This document shows, piece by piece, positions 8,224 through 15,762 of a stretch of DNA of 40,764 bases. The DNA is taken from assembly GCA_023404345.1 (NCBI GenBank), contig JAEYCB010000027.1, forward strand, positions 1 through 40,764, written 5' to 3'. Position 1 is the stretch's first letter, and the number at the start of each line of letters is the position of its first letter. The notes beneath the pieces are model-generated. The model worked only from the letters and a program-made list of their open reading frames with translations. It did not search any database and was not told where the DNA came from. The DNA is from Bacillota bacterium. GTDB taxonomy: Bacteria; Bacillota; Clostridia; Christensenellales; Aristaeellaceae. Made by a program: the position numbers and the translations under genes.

Positions 8224-8889
8224 ATGCGGGGGGACCGCATGCCCGCCAGGGTGTTGGCCATGAGGCTGATTCCGCGCGTGGACGCGAGCCTTCGGGAACG
8301 CCTGGGGCTTGGAGGAGAGGTCCACGCCCTGGGCCTGATCACCTGCGACAGCGACGACGTGGGCTATACGGCACTGGATGAGGCCACGAAAAAGGCTTGC
8401 GTCAGCGTGGCTTACGCGCAGTCCATGTACGCAGGTGCGGCCAACGCTAACACGGCGCTGGCAGGCGAATTTCTGGGGATTCTGGCCGGTGAAACGCCTG
8501 CGGAGGTGGAAAGCGGCCTTGCAGCCGCACGCCGGATGATCGAGCAGGAGGCCAGCTTCTATTCCGCCAACGACGACGACAGCATCGTGTATTTTGCCCA
8601 CTGCATTTCCCGCACGGGCAGTTACCTCTCCGCCGCCTGCGAAATCCCGGAGGGGTCGCCGCTGGCGTACCTTATCGCGCCGCCGCTGGAGAGCATGTAT
8701 GCGCTGGACAAGGCGCTCAAGGCGGCGCAGGTGCGGGTGTGCGCCTTCTACGGTCCGCCGTCGCCCACCAACTTTGGCGGTGCGCTGCTCACCGGCAGCC
8801 AGTCGGACTGCCAGGCGGCGTGCGACGCGTTTGCGCGCGCGGTGATTGACGTGGCGTCCAATCCCATCGAAACGCTTTCGGGCGAATAA
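8224..8889 (+). CDS. eutL: Ethanolamine microcompartment shell protein EutL
   Basis: EutL is a tandem BMC-domain protein that forms pseudohexameric trimers with a gated pore in the shell of the ethanolamine-utilising compartment. At 221 residues it matches the E. coli protein (219). It shares LGLITCDSDDVGYTALDEATK, a close relative of the E. coli sequence, along with SRTGSYLS, YLIAPPLE, LTGSQ and ARNPI-like SNPIETLS. The ATG at 8224 follows GGAGGGG; an ATG at 8239 (MPARVL) is an alternative start more like the E. coli N-terminus. It shows that the lyase is meant to be encapsulated. Confidence 0.93.
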   Translation: MRGDRMPARVLAMRLIPRVDASLRERLGLGGEVHALGLITCDSDDVGYTALDEATKKACVSVAYAQSMYAGAANANTALAGEFLGILAGETPAEVESGLAAARRMIEQEASFYSANDDDSIVYFAHCISRTGSYLSAACEIPEGSPLAYLIAPPLESMYALDKALKAAQVRVCAFYGPPSPTNFGGALLTGSQSDCQAACDAFARAVIDVASNPIETLSGE

Positions 8890-8913
8890 TCGCCTGAAGA
8901 AAGGAAACGGCAT

Positions 8914-9345
8914 ATGGTAAGCGTGACGGCCCTGGGAATGATAGAGACCATCGGGCTGGTATCGGCCATTGAGGCTGCGGACGCGGGCCTCAAGGCGGCA
9001 CAGGTGCGCCTGCTGGGCACGGATTATGTGCGCGGCGGGCTGGTGATGGTGCGCTTTGAGGGCGAGGTGGCTGCCGTGCAGGCCGCGGTGGATGCGGGTG
9101 CGGCGGCGGCGCAGCGCGTGGGCAAGGTGTTCAGCGCGCATGTCATTCCTCGCGCCATGCCGGAGGTATTCTGCATGCTGGCCTCGGACCCGTCCGTGGG
9201 ACCGGGCAAGCGGTATCGGGGCGGATGCGTCAGCTGCGGCGGCTGCGAGGGCGGGCGGCGCGAGCTGGCGGCAATGGCCCGGGCGGAGCAGGCGGAAAAG
9301 ACCCCTGCTAGGAAGACCTCAAGAACCGCCGGGTCGCGGAGCTGA
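8914..9345 (+). CDS. BMC-H shell protein (EutM/PduA-like) with Cys-rich tail, 3' end frameshifted
   Basis: A hexameric shell facet protein. Residues 4-90 form one BMC domain (ALGMIETIGLVSAIEAADAGLKAA at the start, ending in SAHVIPRAMPEV), followed by a basic linker with a CVSCGGC cluster (Cys105, 108, 111), then a run to a stop at 9345. Just beyond, the next frame (9312-9464) encodes a further coherent 50-residue piece, and one inserted base near 9310 would join the two. The intact protein would be about 183 residues, a BMC-H with a C-terminal extension. Either a real frameshift or a sequence error has removed the tail; the BMC domain itself is complete. CxxCxxC tails in shell proteins such as PduK suggest metal or Fe-S binding, which here is inference. 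Confidence 0.88.
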   Translation: MVSVTALGMIETIGLVSAIEAADAGLKAAQVRLLGTDYVRGGLVMVRFEGEVAAVQAAVDAGAAAAQRVGKVFSAHVIPRAMPEVFCMLASDPSVGPGKRYRGGCVSCGGCEGGRRELAAMARAEQAEKTPARKTSRTAGSRS

Positions 9346-9464
9346 AGCAGTACGCTGGTTCGTTGGAGGGTTTTCCGATGTCACCGGCACAGATTCGCGC
9401 AGCGACCAAGGACCGCCTGCTGCAAGCCCTGGCGCGTTATTTTGGATGGATGGAGGAGAAATGA
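9312..9464 (+). pseudogene. Out-of-frame C-terminal extension of the BMC-H protein
   Basis: Translation in the frame starting at 9312 gives EDLKNRRVAELKQYAGSL followed by FPMSPAQIRAATKDRLLQAL and ending in ARYFGWMEEK before TGA at 9462-9464. Its pattern (xVAELKxxA...ATKDRLLQAL) looks like the small helical Rho_N/SAP-like modules attached to some BMC-H shell proteins. The frame is closed at its upstream end by TAG at 9309-9311 and has no good start codon of its own, so it is best read as the detached end of the shell gene upstream. Confidence 0.7.
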
Positions 9465-9509
9465 CCGCCGCGAGGCAAGAGTGCCTAAACCGAAAGGAGC
9501 CTTTCGCTT

Positions 9510-10187
9510 ATGCGATATATCACCGAGCAGGAGCTTCGGGACAGCTTTGCCGGGGGCGTGCCCCCGCGCTTTGTGCTGCCCGCGGACTGCCGCCTGACCC
9601 CGCTGGCCGAGCAATATCTCAGGGACCTTAAGCTGCTGGGCGGGGAAAGCCTGCCGGACCGGCGGCAGAAACCGGAACACATGACCCATCTCAACAGCAG
9701 GGAGATGGTCTGCAAGACCCATCCGCGCATCGTCTTGCGCGGAAAGCTGGACACGCTGGAAAGTGAAATTCTGCTGGTGATGGTTGGGTGTGACGAAGCA
9801 TGGCGCGTACTTTTACAGGACGCGTTGCAACTGGTACGGCAGGTGCTGGCTGCTGATGTGAAGGATGCCCCTCTCCCTCCATGGAGGTTGGGTGGCATGG
9901 ATGCGGAGCAGGTGCACAGAGGGTCGCACCACCCGGAGGCGTTCGGGCTTTCAGGCCATCTGCTGCCCGCGCCGGAACAGGGGGCGCTGGCCGCGCAGAT
10001 GAATCGCCTGCGCGCCGTGTGCCGCGAGGTAGAGCTGGCTGCCATAGCCGCTTGGCAGGATGGCGCGCTTTTGCGCCATGAGGATTGCGTGCTGGCGCTG
10101 AACCGGCTTTCCAGCTATTTTTATCTTTTGCAGCTGTGCGCCGCCACGGGCGCCGGACCGAATATGGAAAGGAACGAACGGACATGA
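9510..10187 (+). CDS. eutT: Ethanolamine utilisation corrinoid adenosyltransferase EutT
   Basis: EutT makes adenosylcobalamin, the cofactor of EutBC, from cobalamin and ATP. The 225-residue protein begins MRYITEQELRDSF and carries LPADCRLTPLAEQYL, the typical EutT N-terminus, then MTHLNSREMVCKTHPRIVLRGKLD and the C-terminal ALNRLSSYFYLL helix, all recognisable from the E. coli protein. It is about 40 residues shorter because the cysteine-rich loop that binds Fe(II) or Zn(II) in enterobacterial EutT is absent. The ATG follows AAAGGAGC by nine bases. It overlaps the GDPD start by ATGA, so the two are translated together. Confidence 0.9.
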   Translation: MRYITEQELRDSFAGGVPPRFVLPADCRLTPLAEQYLRDLKLLGGESLPDRRQKPEHMTHLNSREMVCKTHPRIVLRGKLDTLESEILLVMVGCDEAWRVLLQDALQLVRQVLAADVKDAPLPPWRLGGMDAEQVHRGSHHPEAFGLSGHLLPAPEQGALAAQMNRLRAVCREVELAAIAAWQDGALLRHEDCVLALNRLSSYFYLLQLCAATGAGPNMERNERT

Positions 10188-10933
10188 AGCAATACATATA
10201 CGCCCACCGCGGCGCTTCCGGCTATGCGCCGGAAAATACGCTGGAAGCCTTTGAATTGGCGGTCCGGCGTGGAGCTTACGGCGTGGAGCTGGATGTGCAC
10301 ATCACGGCGGACGGTTATCTGGTGGTGGCACATGACGAAACGGTGGACCGCTGCTCCAATGGTGAGGGGCTTATCGCGCGGATGACCCTGCGCGAGCTTA
10401 AGGCGCTGCGCTTCAATAAGACCTTTCCCGAGTATGCCAACGCCACCATTCCCACGTTCCGTGAGGTGTTGGAGCTGCTGGCACCGGCGGGGCTTCACGT
10501 GAATGTGGAGCTTAAAAATAGCCTGATTGACTATCCTGATCTGGAGCGCCGCTGCGTAGAGGAGGCGGCGGCTGCAGGCATGCTGGAGAGGATGCTCTTT
10601 TCCTCCTTCAACCATCACAGCATGGTGCGCATGAAGCAGCTAGACAAAGGCCTGCGCTGCGGACTGCTGTATGAATGTACCATGGTGGAGCCTTGGAACT
10701 ACGCTGTGTCGCTGGGCATGGACGCGCTCCATCCGCACTTCTCCGAGGTGCTGGTGCCGGGCGGCGAATGCGAGGAGGCACACGCAGCGGGACTGGAGGT
10801 CAACCCCTGGACGGTCAACGACGAGGACGACCTGCGCCGGGTGATCGCTGCGGGCGCAGACCGCATCATCACCAATTATCCTGACCGTGCGCTGCGTTGC
10901 CTGGCACAGTATGGGGGAAAGCTGGAGGGGTAA
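10184..10933 (+). CDS. Glycerophosphodiester phosphodiesterase (GDPD), coupled to eutT
   Basis: This enzyme hydrolyses glycerophosphodiesters such as glycerophosphoethanolamine to sn-glycerol 3-phosphate and the free alcohol. The 249-residue protein has the GDPD signature AHRGASGYAPENT at 7-19 with the catalytic His, the metal-binding ELDVH, a second His in VAHDETVDR, VELKN near 107 and the closing ADRIITNYP. No signal peptide is seen, so it acts in the cytosol. The ATG at 10184 overlaps the eutT stop. Its place as the last gene of the eut operon implies that imported glycerophosphoethanolamine feeds ethanolamine to EutBC. It is clearly paralogous to the GDPD at 30465. Confidence 0.93.
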   Translation: MKQYIYAHRGASGYAPENTLEAFELAVRRGAYGVELDVHITADGYLVVAHDETVDRCSNGEGLIARMTLRELKALRFNKTFPEYANATIPTFREVLELLAPAGLHVNVELKNSLIDYPDLERRCVEEAAAAGMLERMLFSSFNHHSMVRMKQLDKGLRCGLLYECTMVEPWNYAVSLGMDALHPHFSEVLVPGGECEEAHAAGLEVNPWTVNDEDDLRRVIAAGADRIITNYPDRALRCLAQYGGKLEG

Positions 10934-10964
10934 AGGCGGGAGATGCTTTCCCGGCTGCTTATAT

Positions 10965-11002
10965 AAAAAACGACGCTCCGCGTGCTGACGGCACACGGAG
11001 CG
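10965..11002 (-). terminator. Rho-independent terminator of the DUF3783 gene
   Basis: A 12-bp stem with one mismatch (10974-10985 with 10991-11002) is followed on the minus strand by a run of six T (complement of 10965-10970). It sits between the convergent GDPD and DUF3783 genes; on the plus strand the T run is weaker, so it may also stop eut transcripts less efficiently. Confidence 0.8.
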
Positions 11003-11040
11003 CGTTGGTTTCCCGCCGCTGGCGCAAGCGGGAGGTATTC

Positions 11041-11448
11041 TTACTTGGCGGAGGCGTCCGGCGCGGGATGAACGGCCTGCTTTCCCGCTTCCAGGGCGGC
11101 GTGCTCGCTGGAGAGCTCGCCGTGAAGCGTGAGGGAGTTCCAAGCGCAGTTGGTGGGCGTGAGCATGGCTTTCAGCGCGATGGGAGGCACGCCCAGCCGA
11201 CGCAGCGCTTGCAGAAACTGCGAAGCCTGCAGGGAAGAAAGATGGGCCATCACCAGCATTTCGTCCTCAAAGGCGCCGGGCGCAGGCAGGCCTGCGGGCG
11301 GCTCCATGCCGCACAGGGCGGCGAGCGTTTCTCCGTATTCTGAGGGAGCCACGGGCCGCACGCGGATCTTGAAGCGCATGGCCGCCAGCCGGACTTTTTT
11401 AAAGGCTTCATCCTTGAGGTTATAGCAAAGAAGTACGGGCTGCCCCAT
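11041..11448 (-). CDS. DUF3783 domain-containing protein
   Basis: A conserved Firmicutes protein of unknown function, 135 residues from the ATG at 11448. The AAAGGCGG Shine-Dalgarno lies about ten bases upstream; the longer version from 11472 would start inside the leader. The N-terminus MGQPVLLCYNLKDEAFKKVR and the C-terminal PIALKAMLTPTNCAWNSLTL with a charged tail fit DUF3783, whose members resemble nucleotide-pocket alpha/beta folds. It is monocistronic, with its own promoter and terminator, and shows no link to its neighbours. Confidence 0.75.
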   Translation of the reverse strand: MGQPVLLCYNLKDEAFKKVRLAAMRFKIRVRPVAPSEYGETLAALCGMEPPAGLPAPGAFEDEMLVMAHLSSLQASQFLQALRRLGVPPIALKAMLTPTNCAWNSLTLHGELSSEHAALEAGKQAVHPAPDASAK

Positions 11449-11490
11449 CGTAAAACGCCGCCTTTCATACACAGTTGCTCAGGAATTCTT

Positions 11491-11519
11491 ATTGTAGGCG
11501 GAGGCAGACGAAAAGTCAA
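11491..11519 (-). promoter_or_regulatory. Promoter of the DUF3783 gene
   Basis: On the minus strand TTGACT (complement of 11514-11519) and TACAAT (complement of 11491-11496) are separated by 17 bp, about 40 bp before the start at 11448. Confidence 0.7.
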
Positions 11520-11617
11520 GGCCGGCGTGATCTTCTGTCCTTCGGTCGGCTCAAAAACGGCGAATGTGGGCCGTGACGTGCCGAATTGCAAACCAAGGCC
11601 CAAAAGGAGGCAATGCT

Positions 11618-12622
11618 ATGCCATTTTCCATCGTACGACAGGATATTACCCGAATGAAGGTGGACGCCATCGTCAATGCCGCCAATACGGAACTGGCAAT
11701 GGGCGGCGGCGTTTGCGGTGCGATCTTTCAGGCGGCGGGCGCGGAGGCACTTCAGGCTGCGTGCAACAAGCTGGCACCCATTTCCACAGGTGAAGCTGCT
11801 CTTACGCCTGGATTCAACCTTCCCGCCAAGCACATCATCCACGCAGTGGGACCGGTCTACCGAAGCTGGGACGCGGCGCAGAGCGAGCGGCTGCTGCGCT
11901 CCGCATACCTGGAATCGCTCAAGAGCGCCTTACGGCACCGGTGTGCCAGTATTGCCTTTCCCCTGATCTCAAGCGGCATCTACGGCTATCCCAAGGAGGA
12001 GGCGCTCCGGGTGGCCACCGCCGCCATCAGGGAGTTTCTGATGCAGCACGAGATGGACGTGTACCTGGTGATCTTCGACAAATCCTCCTTCGCCATCAGC
12101 CAAAAGCTGGTTGGGGCAGTGGAAAGCTATATCGACGAGAACTATGTCTTTGCGCATGAGCAGCCCCGCCGCATCTTGCTGGAGGTTGAAAACAGGGCGA
12201 TTGAGGAGGCAGCCCCGCCGCCCATGGCCACTGCCCCTTCATACATGCCTGCAGGGTTGGATGCGCTGATCGGAAACCTGGACGAGCCGTTTCATGTGGC
12301 CCTGCTCAGGCTGATCGACGCTAAAGGCAAAACCGATGTGGAAGTCTATAAGCGGGCCAATATCGACCGCAAGCTGTTTTCCAAAATCCGAAAGGGGAAG
12401 GGATACCTTCCCGGCAAGCGCACCGTGCTGGCGCTGGCCATCGCCTTGCAGCTAAGTCTCCCGGAAACAAACGAGCTTTTGAAGCGGGCGGGGTATGCGC
12501 TGTCCCATAGCCAGAAGTTCGACGTGATCATTGAGTATTTCATCCTTAGCGGCCAATACGATATTTTTCAGATCAACGAGGTCCTTTTTCAATACGATCT
12601 GCCATTGCTGGGTTCAAACTAA
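11618..12622 (+). CDS. Macro-domain protein with C-terminal helical (HTH-like) domain
   Basis: Macro domains bind or hydrolyse ADP-ribose and O-acetyl-ADP-ribose. From the ATG at 11618, preceded by AAAAGGAGG, the protein has 334 residues. The macro fold spans about 1-170, with DAIVNAANTELAMGGGVCGAIF near the start and the ADP-ribose loop ISSGIYGYPKEEA. Residues about 225-334 form a second, mainly helical module with an XRE-like stretch (KLFSKIRKGKGYLPGKRTVL) and ending DIFQINEVLFQYDLPLLG. That tail recurs in Firmicutes proteins next to stress or signalling genes. The N-terminal GGG loop and Asn pair look intact, so enzymatic activity is plausible. It is followed by the VWA gene. Confidence 0.88.
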   Translation: MPFSIVRQDITRMKVDAIVNAANTELAMGGGVCGAIFQAAGAEALQAACNKLAPISTGEAALTPGFNLPAKHIIHAVGPVYRSWDAAQSERLLRSAYLESLKSALRHRCASIAFPLISSGIYGYPKEEALRVATAAIREFLMQHEMDVYLVIFDKSSFAISQKLVGAVESYIDENYVFAHEQPRRILLEVENRAIEEAAPPPMATAPSYMPAGLDALIGNLDEPFHVALLRLIDAKGKTDVEVYKRANIDRKLFSKIRKGKGYLPGKRTVLALAIALQLSLPETNELLKRAGYALSHSQKFDVIIEYFILSGQYDIFQINEVLFQYDLPLLGSN

Positions 12623-12700
12623 TGTCGCTTTGAAAGCGACCCAATTTGCCTCCTCCTGCGCTATCCTGTAACCGTACCAGAAAACAGGAGGGTGAGCGCA

Positions 12701-13354
12701 ATGAAAAACAATTTGACGGAACTGGTATTCATTCTGGACAAGAGTGGCTCCATGGCGGGGCTGGAGCGGGATACCATCGGCGGGTTCAACGCCATGCTTG
12801 AAAGGCAAAAGGCGCAGGCCGGAGAATGCCGGATCACAACGGTACTCTTTGATAACCGCTATGAGCTGCTGCACGACCGCACCGATATCCGTGCCGTAAG
12901 ACCGATTACGGCAAAAGAGTACCATGTGGGCGGCTCCACCGCGCTTCTGGACGCGGTAGGCAAAACGATTCACAAAATTGCAACTGCCCAGAAAAATACG
13001 GCAGAACCCTTCCGTGCGGAAAAGGTGCTGTTTGTGATTATCACCGACGGCGAAGAAAACGCCAGCCATGAATATTTCGCCGCAGAGATAAAGGAAAAAA
13101 TCCAGAGACAGAAATCACGGTACGGCTGGGAGTTCATCTTTCTGGGCGCCAACATCGACGCCGTGGAGACGGCGGTGCGGTTCGGCATCGATCCCGGCCG
13201 CGCAGCAGATTATGTGCCCGACAGCCAGGGGACGGCGCTCAATTTCCGTGCCATGAGCGAAACCGTATCGGCATTTCGGACATGTGGAGCCGTTCCCGAT
13301 GCGTGTCTGGACGCTATCCGCGGGGATATGAAAAAGCGGGGTAGGCGCGGCTGA
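12701..13354 (+). CDS. VWA-domain protein with MIDAS metal site
   Basis: A cytosolic von Willebrand factor A domain protein of 217 residues. The MIDAS site is complete: DKSGSM at 13-18, the Thr in GGSTALLDA and the Asp in VIITDGEENAS, so it should bind a divalent metal and a protein partner. The start at 12701 is eight bases after AGGAGG; a GTG at 12692 lies within that site and is rejected. Together with the macro-domain gene 78 bp upstream it resembles small VWA/macro gene pairs seen near tellurite- or stress-response modules. No TerD-type partner is present, and the function is unknown. Confidence 0.87.
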   Translation: MKNNLTELVFILDKSGSMAGLERDTIGGFNAMLERQKAQAGECRITTVLFDNRYELLHDRTDIRAVRPITAKEYHVGGSTALLDAVGKTIHKIATAQKNTAEPFRAEKVLFVIITDGEENASHEYFAAEIKEKIQRQKSRYGWEFIFLGANIDAVETAVRFGIDPGRAADYVPDSQGTALNFRAMSETVSAFRTCGAVPDACLDAIRGDMKKRGRRG

Positions 13355-13466
13355 CGGACGGGTGCCGGAAAAAAGTCGCTGCCAATGGCTGCATTCCTTC
13401 GTTTTTTGCGCTACGAAGCATAGGAAAGCACGTGCACACATACAATGTCCGCAGGAGGTGGAATGC

Positions 13467-13940
13467 TTGAAGATTGATAAAAAGCGGCTGATCCTTTGCC
13501 TCGCCATTCCTCTGGTGGTAGGGGGAGCGGCAGGACTTCTGACCATGAACAGCATGGAGACCTTTGCGGCGCTGAACCAACCGCCGCTGTCGCCTCCCGG
13601 GTGGCTGTTTCCGGTAGTGTGGACGGTGCTGTATATCCTGATGGGGATCGCCTCCTACCTGGTATCCGTATCGGATGCTCCACAGGAGGAAAAGCGGCGT
13701 GCACTGTGGACCTATGGTATTCAACTGGCGTTCAATTTCCTGTGGCCGATCATCTTTTTCAATCTGAAATGGTACTTGTTCGCCTTCGTGTGGCTGGTAA
13801 TGCTGTGGATTCTTGTTCTGATTACAGCGCTGCAATTTGGGCGGATTCGAAAGGTGGCCGGCAATCTAATGATTCCCTATCTGCTGTGGGTGACTTTTGC
13901 GGGATACCTGAATCTGGGGATTTATTTGCTCAATCCATAA
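13467..13940 (+). CDS. TspO/MBR family membrane protein (tryptophan-rich sensory protein)
   Basis: A 157-residue membrane protein with five predicted helices, typical of the TspO family (bacterial relatives of the mitochondrial benzodiazepine receptor), which bind porphyrins and other ligands in stress responses. Landmarks are LNQPPLSPPGWLFPVVWTVLY near residues 36-56 and the later FNFLWPIIFF and YLNLGIYLLNP. The start is a TTG at 13467, eight bases after a perfect AGGAGG; no ATG lies in this frame between the upstream VWA stop and the first membrane helix. A terminator hairpin follows. Confidence 0.88.
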   Translation: MKIDKKRLILCLAIPLVVGGAAGLLTMNSMETFAALNQPPLSPPGWLFPVVWTVLYILMGIASYLVSVSDAPQEEKRRALWTYGIQLAFNFLWPIIFFNLKWYLFAFVWLVMLWILVLITALQFGRIRKVAGNLMIPYLLWVTFAGYLNLGIYLLNP

Positions 13941-13976
13941 GATAGGGGAGAGTGCTGCTAAGGCTGATGCAGCATC

Positions 13977-14012
13977 AAGGGCATGCCCTCGCAGTGAGAG
14001 CATGCCCTTTTG
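13977..14012. terminator. Terminator between convergent TspO and EamA genes
   Basis: AAGGGCATGC (13977-13986) pairs with GCATGCCCTT (14000-14009) around a loop, with flanking T on the plus strand. It lies between two converging genes and can serve at least the TspO transcript. Confidence 0.75.
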
Positions 14013-14035
14013 TCGTTGGAAAAGAAAGAAGAGCC

Positions 14036-14911
14036 TTATGTATTTTGGGTTCGCTTGATCTGCAAAAGCGTGATGGCGGCAAATACCGCTGCGATACCCG
14101 CCCACTGCCATAGACCAAGCTCCCGGCCAAAGAAAAGCACATCGAGAATGGCAATTTCAATTAGCATAGCATTGTTAATCGCACCGCTTTCCACAGCGGT
14201 CAGCGCCTGCTGACTGTATACCCACAGCGCAAAGCCCAGCGCACCGCTGATGAAGGCCAGATATGCCACGCACAGTGCCAGTTCCCAGGAGGGAACGGGC
14301 AGGGTTTCGATCGCCAGTCCCAGGCACAGCATCATGGCGCCGCCGACCAGCATGGGGCGGAGGGTGAGCGAGCGGCGCTCCACGCCCAAGGTGAGCATGC
14401 GGCGGTTGCACACCACGTTCATGGCTGAACCAAAAGCCGCCAGTACCACGCTGATCACTCCGACGAGCGGCAGGCTGACGGCGGATTTCCCGCCGAAAGG
14501 TGCGTAATAGGCCGCCATACCCGCTACCAGCAAGGCGATTTTGGCATAGAGACTCCGGCCGGGAGCCTCGTGCAGGCGGATGCGGTCGGCAGCGACGATG
14601 AACAGGACCATGCCTGCGTTCAGCATCAGACTGGCCAGAGTAGGGGTGAGCTGGCTTTGGGCTATGTATTGCATGCCCTGTCCCAGAAAGTAGCACACGA
14701 AGCCCTGCAACACGCCAAAACGCCATGAAAGTGTCTTTCCATCCAAAGTGCGCCGAAGCGCGACCGCTAGCGCCAGCCCGCCAAGTGTATAACGAAGGCC
14801 ACTCAAAGTCAGCGGGCCGATTCCCTGTGCAAAGGCGAATTTGTTGACAATGTAGGAGCCGGACCAGAGCAGCGTGGTAACCACAGCCAGCACCAGCGCC
14901 CGTCGTCTCAT
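14036..14911 (-). CDS. EamA/DMT-superfamily transporter
   Basis: An inner-membrane carrier of 291 residues with about ten hydrophobic segments in two EamA repeats. The first opens with LVLAVVTTLLWSGSYIVNKFA (residues 6-26), and the second ends in ALTAVESGAINNAMLIEIAI before a basic tail. DMT carriers usually export metabolites or take up small organic molecules. It overlaps the upstream mutarotase-like gene by ATGA and is the last gene of the minus-strand deoC-to-EamA gene line. Substrate is unknown; export of a pathway overflow metabolite is possible. Confidence 0.9.
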   Translation of the reverse strand: MRRRALVLAVVTTLLWSGSYIVNKFAFAQGIGPLTLSGLRYTLGGLALAVALRRTLDGKTLSWRFGVLQGFVCYFLGQGMQYIAQSQLTPTLASLMLNAGMVLFIVAADRIRLHEAPGRSLYAKIALLVAGMAAYYAPFGGKSAVSLPLVGVISVVLAAFGSAMNVVCNRRMLTLGVERRSLTLRPMLVGGAMMLCLGLAIETLPVPSWELALCVAYLAFISGALGFALWVYSQQALTAVESGAINNAMLIEIAILDVLFFGRELGLWQWAGIAAVFAAITLLQIKRTQNT

Positions 14912-15747
14912 GCTTTCAGCTCCCAGATTTCCTCATGCCTGACTGTTTGGCCTGGAAGAATGGGCTTCTCCGGACCATAGGTTTCCAGCTCAGCCATCCA
15001 GTTGCCCTCGCCTGCGAATACCGCCACATTGCAGCCATCCAGTGGATAGTGACCGAAGGGCTGTACCTGCACGGTTTTGGCGAAGGTAAGCCCGCGCTCG
15101 GGCCAGCGCAGCTCCACACGCCCCTGCGGTGCGCAAGCGCAGCGCTTGCACACCTTGCCTGTGGGACGCACGACAAGGTCGCTGCCTTCAAAGCGAACCT
15201 GTGGGTCATCCAGCTCAAGGGTGTTGCCCGCAAATACACGGGGGATGACCACCTTTACCACATCCCAGGTTACACCTTCCTGTCCAAGCGGAATGCGAAG
15301 CTCACGTCCATCAGGTACCACACAGGTGGGCGCCCATACGCCCCCCGAATAGATCAGACCGCCGGTGTTGGTTACAAAGCTGGTCACGCGAAAGCGTCCC
15401 TCTTCCAGCGGCTCGATGGTGAGCCCACGCTCCAACCGGTGCACGGAGTGAGCGGGTGCATTAAGCGTGAGAACATCGCCATCCAATGCCACTGTACAGG
15501 GATCATTGTCGCTGAAATAGGTATCCTCCGACTCGTCCGCCATGGGCCGGGTCAGCCATACGCGGTGGCCGCCCAAAAGGCGCCAGTCTCCGCGCGACAT
15601 GCCATCCTTCTGCCAGTAGAGCAGGTTTTCCTCATCGCCCAGAAAGGCGATGCGTGGGCCCATTCCGTATACAGCTGTGATGCGCCAGCGTCCTCGCTGA
15701 AAAGTCATGGCATCCAGTCCGCCAAAGCGGGTTTGCGTCCATGGCAT
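14908..15747 (-). CDS. Galactose-mutarotase-like (DUF4380-type) protein
   Basis: About 279 residues from the ATG at 15747; GGAGA lies eight bases before it, and the longer start at 15765 would fall inside the terminator stem. The protein is beta-rich with an N-terminal GRWRITAVYGMGPRIAFLG and GGHRVWLTRP, as in mutarotase-fold proteins that remodel the anomeric carbon or bind a sugar. The catalytic His/Glu pair cannot be assigned confidently. It is coupled to the EamA carrier by ATGA. Transcription must come mostly from readthrough of the terminator just upstream, because no promoter fits in the 47 bp after the dehydrogenase gene. Confidence 0.6.
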   Translation of the reverse strand: MPWTQTRFGGLDAMTFQRGRWRITAVYGMGPRIAFLGDEENLLYWQKDGMSRGDWRLLGGHRVWLTRPMADESEDTYFSDNDPCTVALDGDVLTLNAPAHSVHRLERGLTIEPLEEGRFRVTSFVTNTGGLIYSGGVWAPTCVVPDGRELRIPLGQEGVTWDVVKVVIPRVFAGNTLELDDPQVRFEGSDLVVRPTGKVCKRCACAPQGRVELRWPERGLTFAKTVQVQPFGHYPLDGCNVAVFAGEGNWMAELETYGPEKPILPGQTVRHEEIWELKA

Positions 15748-15762
15748 AAAGAAGTCTCCTTT

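Noticed and set aside
9301..9320. Programmed -1 frameshift in the BMC-H gene
   Set aside because: No slippery heptamer lies at the only position that avoids the TAG at 9309-9311; a base loss is simpler.
12624..12640. GTCGCTT/AAGCGAC hairpin after the macro-domain gene
   Set aside because: The stem is short and has no T run; the evidence is not enough to call a terminator.
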